Shown: positions 1 through 8,832, counted from the first letter of the stretch. The stretch is 64,000 bases of DNA from Pseudomonadota bacterium (GCA_018818835.1 JAHIRD010000136.1:1-64000); one strand, 5' to 3'. A program made the numbers and translations. The notes: generated by a model from the letters alone, not told the origin.

Positions 1-140
1 GCACGGTTCTGAGAGGGGCCGGTAACAACGGTAATGGCAAAACATAAAACGACTGTCACGTAGTAGCCGCGTGCGGCAAGGCGTCAGTAAAAGCATGTTG
101 TTAATGCGCTGTCATTATTGGAGAAACCGGTCTACTCGAC
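1..140 (+). mobile_element. Group II intron, 3' end (tail of domain V and domain VI)
   Basis: The window opens inside a ribozyme. Bases 1-9 (GCACGGTTC) resemble the 3' strand of group II intron domain V, and 131-140 (TCTACTCGAC) resembles a group II intron 3' terminus. A domain VI-like stem can be drawn: GAG 11-13 with CTC 135-137, AGG 14-16 with TCT 131-133, and CCGGT 19-23 with ACCGG 126-130. This leaves A134 bulged, seven bases before a splice site after C140, the expected place for the branch-point adenosine. The loop of the stem is long, about 100 nt. Any intron-encoded reverse transcriptase would lie left of the window. The assignment rests on motif and fold by eye. Confidence 0.6.
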
Positions 141-147
141 ACGAAAA

Positions 148-169
148 CGGGGACCGAAAACGGGGACAG
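148..169 (+). repeat. CGGGGAC repeat, left flank of the RAYT element
   Basis: CGGGGACC at 148-155 and CGGGGACAG at 161-169 are two near-copies in direct orientation, just right of the intron end. The inverted form CTGTCCCCG occurs twice on the far side of the transposase gene, so the gene sits between inverted copies. Confidence 0.6.
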
Positions 170-261
170 GCAAATAGTACACTTCCCAAATAATGTTCCT
201 TGTGCTATGGTCACTCACATTTAAACAACAACCCCATTCTCACGGTCTATGGAGGTATCCT

Positions 262-1188
262 ATGCCACGAACAACACGAATGGTTATTCTGGATGAAAAG
301 AGTGTTTATCATGTGATCTCCCGAACCGCCCTGGACGGTTTCCCCTTCGGGGCGGTGGAAAAGGAAAAATTTGTATCAATTCTCAAATGGTTTGCTCGAA
401 TCTATTTTACTGAAATTCTTGGTTATGCTGTTTTAGGCAATCACGTTCACATCCTCGTCAAAATGCTTCCTGAACGGAACTATTCCGATGACGAAATAAA
501 AAAAAGATACACTGCCTGTTATGGTGATGATGCCTTGTTTCCTGTGGGCCGCATCGACCATTTCAGGCGGAAATGGGCCAGCCTTTCGGAATTCATGAAG
601 GAGGTCAAGCAGACGTTTTCACGGTATTACAACAAGGCTAAAGGACGTCGGGGAACGCTCTGGGGCGAACGTTTCAAGAGTCTAATCGTTGAAAAAGGTG
701 ATACCCTGATCCATTGCCTGGCCTACATCGACCTGAATGCAGTTCGGGCGGGAATCGTGAAACGGCCCGAGGATTACCGCTGGTGTTCGCTGGGTTATCA
801 CAGCCAGACCGGCAACACGGATGATTTTCTTTCAACGGATTTCGGGATTGTGGAATTCAACGATGTGGATGAAAAGGAACGGTTCCGCCGCTACCGGCGA
901 TATGTTTATGAAGCCGGAGCCCTGGGCAGAGCTGACGGGAAAAGAAGCCAGGTCATAGGAAAAGACATTGTCACCGCAGAGCGTGAAAAAAATTTCGAAT
1001 TCACCAGAACCGAACGGTTTATGAACCGAACGCGGTATTTTACCGACTCCGGGATCATCGGATCAAAGGCCTTTGTGGCTGAACAATACCTGCGATTTAA
1101 ACATATGTTTCAGTCAAAACATGAAAAAATACCCAAGCCCATCAAGGGCCTTGAGGGCCTGTATTCCTTGAAACGGCTTTCATCCTGA
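262..1188 (+). CDS. REP-associated tyrosine transposase (RAYT, Y1/HUH family)
   Basis: Predicted single-strand DNA transposase of the IS200/REP-associated group, which cleaves at palindromic REP hairpins through a tyrosine. The HUH motif is GNHVHILVKM, with metal-binding histidines at about residues 61 and 63, and the candidate catalytic tyrosines are in FSRYYNKAKGRRG at about 122-123. The C-terminal part carries the ALAYIDLNAVRAG-type segment common in the family (here CLAYIDLNAVRAG). I start at the ATG at 262 because GGAGG lies just upstream at 251-255; an upstream ATG at 193 has no such site. The 308-residue length is intact for this family. It is a single gene between inverted CGGGGACAG repeats, next to a group II intron end, so this is a mobile-element insertion hotspot. 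Confidence 0.9.
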   Translation: MPRTTRMVILDEKSVYHVISRTALDGFPFGAVEKEKFVSILKWFARIYFTEILGYAVLGNHVHILVKMLPERNYSDDEIKKRYTACYGDDALFPVGRIDHFRRKWASLSEFMKEVKQTFSRYYNKAKGRRGTLWGERFKSLIVEKGDTLIHCLAYIDLNAVRAGIVKRPEDYRWCSLGYHSQTGNTDDFLSTDFGIVEFNDVDEKERFRRYRRYVYEAGALGRADGKRSQVIGKDIVTAEREKNFEFTRTERFMNRTRYFTDSGIIGSKAFVAEQYLRFKHMFQSKHEKIPKPIKGLEGLYSLKRLSS

Positions 1189-1583
1189 CCCATACGTTTC
1201 AAGATCTTTTTTGATAGTCCCTTCTTTTTGGTGTGTCATAAAAAGTGCCGTCGAGTTGTTTTTTCTTTTCATTGAAAATGGATCTACCGTGTTTTAATGA
1301 GTTGATTCCGGCAGGTCAATTCACTTTTCCCATTCAAAAATGAGTTTATGGCGAGCTTTTCTTGAGGAGCCTATTATTTAAACCACCTTTTTTTCTTTTT
1401 TCGTCGCTTGTATGCCCCCAAGTTATAATTTTCTGAGAACCTTCTTTACAGCCACACCAACGGTGCTGGAAACACCACCAAAATTTCATTCGCCGAAAAA
1501 CGATTGAAAACCCAGGTCAACCCGTGCTGCGAGACTTAAGAGTTCATGCATGTTAATGTCGGATGCCTATTTGTATAATTGGT

Positions 1584-1633
1584 CTGTCCCCGATTTTCCC
1601 GATTTCGTCCCGATTTCAATTTGTCTGTCCCCG
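1584..1633 (-). repeat. CTGTCCCCG pair, right flank of the RAYT element
   Basis: CTGTCCCCGATTT occurs at 1584 and again at 1625. CTGTCCCCG is the exact reverse complement of CGGGGACAG at 161-169. The pair probably marks the right end of the transposase-bearing unit, about 1.5 kb from the left copy. Confidence 0.55.
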
Positions 1634-1730
1634 ATTTCAATTTCAATTTCATGTCTCTTCGTGTTCGTAAGCGACCACCGGGATCGGGGGTGCCTGGGAA
1701 CGTGTATGATTTTCCCCGTGAATAAATAAA

Positions 1731-1763
1731 AAATAAAGCAGAGCCATTGGCTCTGCTTTATTT
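1731..1763 (-). terminator. Rho-independent terminator of the barrel gene at 1791-2741
   Basis: A perfect 15-bp inverted repeat (AAATAAAGCAGAGCC, loop ATT) lies 27 bases past the stop codon. On the minus strand the stem ends in a T-rich arm. Confidence 0.85.
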
Positions 1764-1790
1764 TGATCACTAAAATTTGCACTATTTTTT

Positions 1791-2741
1791 TTAGAAGGGT
1801 TTGGATGCACTGACGCTGAAGGACATGCTTCGATCAGGGTCATAGGACGGTTCGAATCCCTTGTCAGAATTCCAGGAATCCATGACAGGAATGGTTGCGG
1901 ATGCAATCAATTCCACGTTATACTTGCTGTAAAAATAGGTGAAGTTCGGGATAAAATCCAGGGTGTTCATGCCCGGGCTATAGCCCATGGTTGTGCCGGC
2001 ACTTTCGAATTCATCTTCAGCTCGGGATTTATAGACGAAAAGTCCGCCTGCTTTCATGGTATCGTTGATTTTATAATCCGCTCCACCTGAAATAAGGTAT
2101 TCATCGCCGTAAAGAACCTTGGTGCTGATCTGGGACTGGTCATAATCACCGTTATACCCGTAACCCAGGCCACCTTTAAGGATCAGTTTGTCCAGGTACC
2201 AGGTCCCGTTCACATACAGACCCACATCCGTGGAGCCAGTTCCAAGGGGAACGTCTGCATCTTCAACTTCTCCGGTGGGCGTCTTGATAACAAGCTTGGT
2301 ATCAAGGAGCAGCTGGGGAAAACGGATCAGGTAATTGGTTGTCACGGAGATATCACCCAGCCCACTGTCACTGAGGGTACCGACTTCTCTGCTGGTATAG
2401 GGAATCACCAGTTTGAAATTCATAAGTTCCTTGTTGCCTGTAAGAGATAAGGGGAACCCATAGGAAATCGGGATGTTGTATGTCTGGATGTTATCGCTGT
2501 ACATGGCTTCCACACTGATGGCTTTAACAGGCGTCTCGGAAACCTGACCATCCATTGTGACAATAGAAGCGGGAGGTGCTGTGGTTGTTCCTTCGGAAAT
2601 ACGCCCCGTGTTTGTAAGGTTGTCCTGGTCTGATTGATACGGTGATTCGTTATAGGGGTCCGTATAAATAATTTCAGCGGCATTGACGCTTGTTACGCCC
2701 ATAATGATCAGTAAGCTTGTCAAAAAAAGTCTTTTTTTCAT
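1791..2741 (-). CDS. Exported outer-membrane beta-barrel protein (phenol-degradation MetA-like transporter family)
   Basis: The 316-residue product starts with a clear signal peptide (MKKRLFLTSLLIIMG, cleavage near NAA-EI) and ends in a terminal Phe (SKPF), the usual signature for insertion by the Bam complex. The body alternates short amphipathic strands, with segments such as VPLGTGSTDVGLYVNGTWYL and repeated Gly/aromatic pairs, as in the MetA-like family of outer-membrane proteins. The ATG at 2741 is preceded by GGGAG on the minus strand; the longer reading frame lacks a signal peptide at its start. It is monocistronic, with a terminator upstream (2831-2868) and its own terminator downstream. 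The substrate is unknown; the family link is by general pattern only. Confidence 0.7.
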   Translation of the reverse strand: MKKRLFLTSLLIIMGVTSVNAAEIIYTDPYNESPYQSDQDNLTNTGRISEGTTTAPPASIVTMDGQVSETPVKAISVEAMYSDNIQTYNIPISYGFPLSLTGNKELMNFKLVIPYTSREVGTLSDSGLGDISVTTNYLIRFPQLLLDTKLVIKTPTGEVEDADVPLGTGSTDVGLYVNGTWYLDKLILKGGLGYGYNGDYDQSQISTKVLYGDEYLISGGADYKINDTMKAGGLFVYKSRAEDEFESAGTTMGYSPGMNTLDFIPNFTYFYSKYNVELIASATIPVMDSWNSDKGFEPSYDPDRSMSFSVSASKPF

Positions 2742-2830
2742 TGTACTCCCTCTGTCCATTGATGCATGGCCTATAAATAATGTTCTCTCCATCCCCGCCA
2801 TAACGGTTTCTCAATGGCTGGTGGGACAGA

Positions 2831-2868
2831 ATAAAAAAGGCGGCCCGTGACAAAAACGGGGCCGCCTT
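2831..2868 (-). terminator. Rho-independent terminator after the 792-residue lipoprotein gene
   Basis: The stem AAGGCGGCCC (2837-2846) pairs with GGGCCGCCTT (2859-2868) around a 12-base loop and is followed on the minus strand by a T run. It lies immediately after the stop codon at 2880, so it ends the operon that starts at 6121 and insulates the next gene. Confidence 0.9.
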
Positions 2869-2879
2869 AAGGTAACATG

Positions 2880-5258
2880 TTATTCCACGGAAAAACCCAC
2901 GATGGTGGCATCGTCGATGATGGTTTGTCCGTTCTGATTCACGGCATCGATGATGTCGGTGCCTTCATCGATGATTCCGTTACGGTTCACGTCCACGATC
3001 ACGTAGTAGCGACCGGGTGTCATGGTGGCTGGCCAAATGGTCATCATGCCGGCTCCGTTGTAGCAGGAGGGCTGGACAGCGATGGTGGAATGGCGACCTG
3101 TGACATCCACTCCGTCATTCAATTCTCCCAGATTTCCGTATTCTCCCAGATCAAAGGTGGCTGCATTGACAATGTAGACGTCTACATACAGGCCATAGTA
3201 GAGACCTTCCACCGGGATTTCGGGGTTGGGGTTGCTGAACCATGAGAAATAGGGGTTGAACACGGCTTTCACGCCATAGCCCCCGCCGGCTGCGTTGGTG
3301 TCCAGACCACTTTTGATGAACACATCCCGGTAATCGCAGAATTCCGAGTACAGGGTCCAGTGCTGGTTGTAGGTATTTCCAAAGGCCCCACCCGATGCGA
3401 TATTTAAATAAGTCAATCGGGGATAGCTGTTGGCGTTGGTGTTCAGGATCATGATGGTGAGCTTGGAATCTCCTGCATCATACAACCCGTCTGCGTTATT
3501 ATCCATGATCAGATAAAAAGTATTGTTTGCAATGCTTGGGTTGATCACCTGGAATTCACCGTTAATATCCCAGATTTCCGTTGTCACCGTGGTACTATCT
3601 CCACCCACGGCTGAAACAGAAAACAAGGATGCTCTGAGCAATGGATCATTCACAGACAGCCCTGCAACTTCAGTGGCTTTCATCACGTACACATCATAGG
3701 CCAGAGGAGCGTCCACCGCATGAAGATAGACCACGGTGTTGCCTTCTGAATTTGTTTCTCCAAAATATTTGGTAAGGGCTGTTCCCGCTTCATCTGAGCA
3801 GGTGTCGTATTTGGGATTCAGATCCACGTTCAGAATGGTCACAGCATCGGCCAGAAAATAGTCGGTATCTTCGTTGAAAATGCCGTTATTGTTCATATCG
3901 ACAATCAGATCAAGATGCACATCTTCGGTAAGCGTACCCGCGTCGGGGTAATCGTAATTACCGATGTTACTTGTGTCTATAAGGGCATGGCCCGTGATGT
4001 ATGGGAGGTATACCAATGCATCTTCCGAAAGTGCCGGATCACTCACTCCAACTCCAACATCTTCGCTTCCAGACCTTACATCCGCAGGAATCGGATCAAG
4101 ATTAATTCCCGTGAATGAATCGACCAGATAGATCGTGATTGTAGTACCAAGAGCCACGGGCACATTTTCAATGTTGATATTAAGGTACTGGCTGGCTGTA
4201 GCTCCGATTTCCGGAATGGAGTTGACCACATTACCGTCGGCATCTTTGATGGTCACAAACATGTCATTGGCCGGGGTGTTCTGGATGATAAAACCGGGAA
4301 GACCGTTTCCATCCACGCCGTCGATAAAATAATCCGAAACACCGTCACTGTCGGTGTCGATGCCTTCATCGTAGATCCCGTCCCGGTCCACATCCATGAC
4401 AATGCTATAGGCCATGGTGTCGTCGGTGGGGTTGATCACCTGAGGCGTGTCGTTCACGTCCCACAACTTGGTTGCAGCCACGGCGCCGGCTGTTACGGCC
4501 ACACCGATCTTTTCCGTGACCTTTTTGGTCGAGCTGTAAAGTGCATCTCCATTTTTAAAGGCTTCGCCTGTAAACCGGAGCACATAGAAATCCACGGCCG
4601 TCACATCCACATTGTTTCCGATTTTTGTGGGGACTTTGTCAGCTTTCACGTAAACCACGGTTTTGGGATCAGCTATCCCATCCACATCCAGAGTCCCTGT
4701 TTCTTTAAAGGCGTTTTCCGGATAAAAAATGGTATCAACATCGGGTACCAGATCCGGGGAATAACAGGAATAAATAACCGGCTTGGCATTGGTGTCCAGG
4801 TTGTTTTTCAGGACAAAAAACATATCCTGTGTGAAATTGGTTGAATCACCATTGTCATATAGGCTTTTAACGTTCACTTTAAACCCCACCGGAGTCAAGC
4901 CGCCAAAGGAATCAAGATAGGGCGGAAGACCTGCTGTCTCGTTTTTCTTAAGCCCCATGTCATACCAGAGGGGAATCGCGTCAATGACACCATTCGCATC
5001 GGTACGGGCTTCGATCATGGAGATAAGGACGCCATTCGCATCCAGGGCGCTGACCCGGTAGTGACTCTCAGCTCTCATGCCCGCCACCTTGACGTAAAGG
5101 GTATCCATGGGGGAAAAGCTCTTGGTGACTTCCATGTCCGAATTATAGGTGGTCAGGATCAGGTCGCCGGGTATGGGCCTTGTATTGCATGCGGCAAAGG
5201 AGACGAACATCGCTGCTGCCGCGAACCATAATAGCATTGCATTGGATCTTATTTTCAC
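2880..5258 (-). CDS. Large lipoprotein with repeated Ca2+-loop-like modules
   Basis: A 792-residue exported lipoprotein: the signal sequence ends in the lipobox SFAAC (Cys24), so it should be anchored in a membrane from the periplasmic or outer face. Four acidic loops recur at about residues 287, 451, 583 and 755 (DVDRDGIYDEG, DMNNNGIFNED, DNNADGLYDAG, DVNRNGIIDEG), matching the D-x-[DN]-x-[DN]-G pattern of EF-hand/dockerin-type calcium loops. At least three sit at the end of a longer module with a WD[VI]N...QVINP line before the loop. The start codon is probably GTG (5256-5258), with GAGGTG seven bases upstream. It is cotranscribed with the exported protein at 5270-6121 (11-base gap). No enzyme motif is visible; I infer a structural or surface-binding role. 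Confidence 0.75.
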   Translation of the reverse strand: MKIRSNAMLLWFAAAAMFVSFAACNTRPIPGDLILTTYNSDMEVTKSFSPMDTLYVKVAGMRAESHYRVSALDANGVLISMIEARTDANGVIDAIPLWYDMGLKKNETAGLPPYLDSFGGLTPVGFKVNVKSLYDNGDSTNFTQDMFFVLKNNLDTNAKPVIYSCYSPDLVPDVDTIFYPENAFKETGTLDVDGIADPKTVVYVKADKVPTKIGNNVDVTAVDFYVLRFTGEAFKNGDALYSSTKKVTEKIGVAVTAGAVAATKLWDVNDTPQVINPTDDTMAYSIVMDVDRDGIYDEGIDTDSDGVSDYFIDGVDGNGLPGFIIQNTPANDMFVTIKDADGNVVNSIPEIGATASQYLNINIENVPVALGTTITIYLVDSFTGINLDPIPADVRSGSEDVGVGVSDPALSEDALVYLPYITGHALIDTSNIGNYDYPDAGTLTEDVHLDLIVDMNNNGIFNEDTDYFLADAVTILNVDLNPKYDTCSDEAGTALTKYFGETNSEGNTVVYLHAVDAPLAYDVYVMKATEVAGLSVNDPLLRASLFSVSAVGGDSTTVTTEIWDINGEFQVINPSIANNTFYLIMDNNADGLYDAGDSKLTIMILNTNANSYPRLTYLNIASGGAFGNTYNQHWTLYSEFCDYRDVFIKSGLDTNAAGGGYGVKAVFNPYFSWFSNPNPEIPVEGLYYGLYVDVYIVNAATFDLGEYGNLGELNDGVDVTGRHSTIAVQPSCYNGAGMMTIWPATMTPGRYYVIVDVNRNGIIDEGTDIIDAVNQNGQTIIDDATIVGFSVE

Positions 5259-5269
5259 GGGTCACCTCT

Positions 5270-6121
5270 CTATTTGTCTTCTTTTGTAAATATTTTTCCC
5301 AAGGGCACTTCCACAAGGCCATAGACACGAAGATCCGTGGAATCATCCGAAAATCCGGGATCACCGGTTGAAACATCCTTCTGGATGACATTGTATCCGG
5401 CAAGGCCCAGGCTGAACCAACCCATTTTCACCTTGGCACCGATATTGACCACATAATCTTCCTGGTCCTTGTCGATTCCCTGGACTTCGGCCATCAGATA
5501 CACCATGTTGAACAGAACAAGATCCGTACCGGCACTGAAGAAAAGGTCACTGGACTCGCCTTCGTTGTAGATGGATTCAGCCACGGCTGTGGCTGACAGG
5601 ACAGCTTTATCTGTGAACAGGGGGACCTGGATGGTGGCGGTCAGATAGGGGTTGAACAGGATGTCTTCCTGATGATCGAATTCATTGTTTGCCAGAGATA
5701 CGGCATTGACGCCCAGGGCTACCTGGGGAATGATGCTGTCGGTCATATGAAAGATCCGCGCTTTAAAGCTGTATGTATCCATGGACAAATCGGTTTTATC
5801 GAAATTATCCCAGATAAACTGGCGCCGGGTATAACCGAATTCCACATCGTCGGAGGTCCCGATCATAATCGTGGTTGATGTAAGAAAAATACGGTCTCCT
5901 TCAATAGAGCCCGAATCCTGGGCACTTGCGGCTGCATAGATATTCCACTTGCCGGTCGGTATCGCTTTGGGAATGGTGATGACACCGTTTTCACCCCATT
6001 TGTAATCCGGACTGATGCTTCGTTTGAACAAAGCAAACTCCGCTTGTTTGGATGCAGCCGAGGCAGTCTGACACATCCAAAACAAAACGACTGCTGTTAG
6101 AGCCATTTTTTTCCATTTCAT
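5270..6121 (-). CDS. Exported protein of unknown function, probable beta-barrel
   Basis: A 283-residue product with an N-terminal signal peptide (MKWKKMALTAVVLFWMCQ, cleavage near ASA-AS). The remainder is a run of short alternating strands (VEFGYTRRQFIW, QVALGVNAVSL, VNIGAKVKMGWFSLGLAGY), suggesting a small barrel or a periplasmic beta protein. It ends in charged residues rather than a terminal Phe, so standard Bam targeting is less clear. The ATG at 6121 has GGAGG nine bases upstream and is preferred to an upstream in-frame start. It is the first gene of a two-gene operon with the large lipoprotein, which suggests the two products work together at the envelope. I do not recognise a named family. 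Confidence 0.65.
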   Translation of the reverse strand: MKWKKMALTAVVLFWMCQTASAASKQAEFALFKRSISPDYKWGENGVITIPKAIPTGKWNIYAAASAQDSGSIEGDRIFLTSTTIMIGTSDDVEFGYTRRQFIWDNFDKTDLSMDTYSFKARIFHMTDSIIPQVALGVNAVSLANNEFDHQEDILFNPYLTATIQVPLFTDKAVLSATAVAESIYNEGESSDLFFSAGTDLVLFNMVYLMAEVQGIDKDQEDYVVNIGAKVKMGWFSLGLAGYNVIQKDVSTGDPGFSDDSTDLRVYGLVEVPLGKIFTKEDK

Positions 6122-6573
6122 CAAGGCACCTCCTGTTAAATTAAACGTTCCTTTCTCCATACCAATAAAAAAGCTTAAACTCCCGGTCTTCATTCAAATC
6201 AGCAACCGACTGTTTATTAGCCGCAAGCTTTCACATCCTTGGACAAATGCATAAATCAACGGTCTGCCACCCGGTGGTAAGTTACTATTTATCATTAATT
6301 TTTTGAGATTATTTTGTGGTGCCCCCCCACAGGCTTTTTCCACATGATGAGCTGCCCCCCTTAAGGAAAAATTTTCTCTTGGGAATACTTACATCACGTT
6401 AAAACAACGTCGGCTCCGAACAGCCCCCCCATTACCGACGTGTCTCATTTGGGCTTATCTGAGATATAGACGTTTTATAAATAATGTGTATATTAGCAAA
6501 TAGAATCCTTAAAATGCAAGTCTTTTGATTACCCAAGGCCTGAGTTTTCAAAAGATTTCATGAAAATTATTCA
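6122..6573. other. Gene-free leader and promoter region upstream of the 6121 operon
   Basis: About 450 bases between the caspase-like gene stop and the exported-protein start. It contains C-rich runs (6331-6337, 6354-6360 and 6424-6430) and, on the minus strand at 6195-6275, elements that resemble parts of the GEMM (c-di-GMP-I) riboswitch consensus: GGCAGACC, GAAAGC...GGCTAA and GGTTGCT. No helix equivalent to the tetraloop stem is evident, so the riboswitch reading is tentative and reported only as a finding. Confidence 0.4.
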
Positions 6574-8721
6574 TCAGTACACGGTCACCCGAAGGTCATC
6601 AAAATATATCTTCTGCATGTTTTCAACAAACAGGCCGACACGAAGACTGTCATGGGGCATGGTGATATACACCGTGCCCACCAGCTGATTGTTCACATAG
6701 TAATCACAACGGGTGCCACGGACCTGGACTCGAAGTTGGTTCTGTATAAAGCCGTCACTGACCGCAACGGTTCCGAACTTCCAGGGCATGGGTTCCGGTG
6801 AAACCACCTGGTTGTTCCGGTGGGCACTGACATAGCTCCATCCATTGGCGCTCACGCCAAAATTATACCGGCTCTGGGGTTCCGTGCCCAGGGCAATCCC
6901 ATAGGAAAAATTGTTCGCCCCTTTTTTCCAGGTTGTTGTCACCTGGATATCAAAATTTTCAGGTAGACGAATGCGGTCATTTGGGAACTCTGCCGAACTC
7001 ATGGAATTTTTCGTTTCCATGGCATAGGCCCCGTTTTCAAAAATGGCGTTATAGTACTCCCCGTTGGGCCAGACATTCCATCCATGGGCATTGTCCGTAA
7101 ACGAATCAAAAAAACCCGGAGGGCCTGTATGGGTGACAGCCTTAACCGTGAGATCATCAAAGGCTATCCGTTGCTTGTTTTCAACGAAAAAACCCAGACG
7201 TATCTGGCTCCGGGGGATGGGGATGAAAACGGTCCCGACCATCATGTTGTTCACATAAAATGAGTAGGATCCCCCACGGGCCTGAATACGAAGCTGGTTT
7301 TTTGTGCGGCCGTTGCCCACATATGCCATGCCCGCTTTCCAGGGAATGGGAGACGGCTCGAGCAACTGATTGTTTTTATAACCGCTGACCATGGCCCATC
7401 CATTTCCGCTCACACCGAAACTGTACCGGTTCTGGGGGTCTGAACCCAAAGATACGCCATAGGACCTGTCATCCACGCCGTTCAACCAGGTGACGCTGAC
7501 CTCGATGTCGTAGTTCTCGGGCAGGGCAAGGGCACGCCCCAGAAACTCGGCTGAATTCAATTCATTCCGGGTTTCCATGGCAAAGACTCCGCCTTCTATG
7601 GAGGTGGTGTAGAATTCACCGTTGGGCCAGAGTGCCCAGGCGTTTTCATTGGAGTCAAAAGTGTCATGGAATAAAACCTTATCCGAGGAGGCGGGAGTGA
7701 CAGGTAACGGTCCTTTTTTTTCAGGAGTTTTTTTGGCCGGGGCAAGCTGGCGAATCTTAATTTTGGCTATCTTCTTGAATCGCCCATCAGGATACATGGC
7801 CATGTAATCCTTGAAATCCTCCGGGTAGGTCGAGTTTTTGATGGCCAACCAGAATTCTTCTTCTTCATCAAGACTGCTGCTTTTTAAAGGGGCACGATCA
7901 AGGCTGCTGTTTTTTTCCTGCTTGGCCGGATCTTTCCTGTTAAAAAAGAAATCACCGGTAATGGAAGAGGACACCCAGGGAACTTGCATTTTCCCGGATT
8001 CGGTCTGAACCCCTTTTCCCACCCTTTTCATCAGTTGGCTGAGTTCAAGGTTCCCTGACTTATCCAGTGTCTTTAATAAATGTTTGGTAAACAGGCCGTT
8101 TCGTCCATCTCCGTCCAAGGCGGTATTCCCTGGAGATGTGGCGTAGGAAATCATGCTTCCGGAAGGGGCGTCCATCTGGGCCAGCCCCCGTTCCATGCTC
8201 CTGAAACTCCGCGCATAGGGGTTGTTTCTGCAGGCATCCAGAAGAACGATGTTGAGGCGGTTTTCTGCGCTCTGCATTTTCCGAAGAACCATGGCTGCAT
8301 CCACGGCATAATCCTGGACTTCATCCTCTTCCTTGATATCCGCTCCCACGGGAATCAGATAATTTCTGCCCTGGACCTGCATGCCGTGACCCGCATAATA
8401 AAAAAGGCCCACGCCCCCTTTTTTCAGTCGGCTGCCAAAATCTCGAATGCCTCGCCGCATGTCCGCCTGGTTGGCATTGAGCAGACGTGTCACCTCAAAC
8501 CCGAGATTTTGTAATTTTGCAGCCATATCTGTGGCGTCGTTGACAGGATTTTTCAAGGGGCTTGAGGCATAGTCCCCATTGCCGATCACCAGGGCCACCC
8601 GCTGTTCGGAATAGGCCTCACTTCGGGACACTTTAAGGGCCCTTTCAGAACTGGCATCTGGGATGAAAAGGCATGAACAGATAAGGCAGAGTGTTATCAC
8701 TTTGGTCATCATAAGATTCAT
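6574..8721 (-). CDS. Secreted caspase-family (C14) protein with twin C-terminal modules
   Basis: A 715-residue exported protein. After a signal sequence (about 1-25) comes a caspase p20-like domain (about 40-270) with the catalytic dyad His112 in YYAGHGMQ and Cys164 in LLDACRNNP, so it should be an active cysteine protease cutting after basic or acidic residues as in bacterial orthocaspases. A short segment at about 290-325 (FWLAIKNS...YMAMYPDGRF) matches a motif often seen beside bacterial caspase domains. Two homologous modules of about 180 residues follow (350-530 and 535-715), each with W-x-x-WPNGE[FY]Y near the start and a jelly-roll-like strand pattern (YSFGVSGNGW / YNFGVSANGW; R[LV]G[LF]FVEN). 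They probably bind carbohydrate or another ligand. It stands alone in transcription; no obvious substrate gene is adjacent. Confidence 0.85.
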   Translation of the reverse strand: MNLMMTKVITLCLICSCLFIPDASSERALKVSRSEAYSEQRVALVIGNGDYASSPLKNPVNDATDMAAKLQNLGFEVTRLLNANQADMRRGIRDFGSRLKKGGVGLFYYAGHGMQVQGRNYLIPVGADIKEEDEVQDYAVDAAMVLRKMQSAENRLNIVLLDACRNNPYARSFRSMERGLAQMDAPSGSMISYATSPGNTALDGDGRNGLFTKHLLKTLDKSGNLELSQLMKRVGKGVQTESGKMQVPWVSSSITGDFFFNRKDPAKQEKNSSLDRAPLKSSSLDEEEEFWLAIKNSTYPEDFKDYMAMYPDGRFKKIAKIKIRQLAPAKKTPEKKGPLPVTPASSDKVLFHDTFDSNENAWALWPNGEFYTTSIEGGVFAMETRNELNSAEFLGRALALPENYDIEVSVTWLNGVDDRSYGVSLGSDPQNRYSFGVSGNGWAMVSGYKNNQLLEPSPIPWKAGMAYVGNGRTKNQLRIQARGGSYSFYVNNMMVGTVFIPIPRSQIRLGFFVENKQRIAFDDLTVKAVTHTGPPGFFDSFTDNAHGWNVWPNGEYYNAIFENGAYAMETKNSMSSAEFPNDRIRLPENFDIQVTTTWKKGANNFSYGIALGTEPQSRYNFGVSANGWSYVSAHRNNQVVSPEPMPWKFGTVAVSDGFIQNQLRVQVRGTRCDYYVNNQLVGTVYITMPHDSLRVGLFVENMQKIYFDDLRVTVY

Positions 8722-8832
8722 ATCTCTATACGTCAGTTATCGATGATTCATATGCTTACATTCCCATGGTTCAACACAGGAGCCCCTCAAGGATCAGGTG
8801 GAAATCATCCACCCGCCCAAAGGGGCAGCGAT

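Larger units (their letters stand above)
1189..1790. other. Gene-free stretch right of the RAYT gene
   Basis: About 600 bases without a credible gene. It holds the CTGTCCCCG copies (1584-1592 and 1625-1633) and, at its right end, the terminator of the minus-strand barrel gene. Short reading frames here are low-complexity (repeated GATTTCAATTT) and have no family resemblance. Confidence 0.6.

Noticed and set aside
1849-1860. GGTTCGAATCCC resembling a tRNA T-arm
   Set aside because: It lies inside the barrel protein gene and there is no acceptor or anticodon arm around it.
2877-3245. Plus-strand reading frame over the lipoprotein gene
   Set aside because: It is the complement of the lipoprotein repeats and has no ribosome site or family match.
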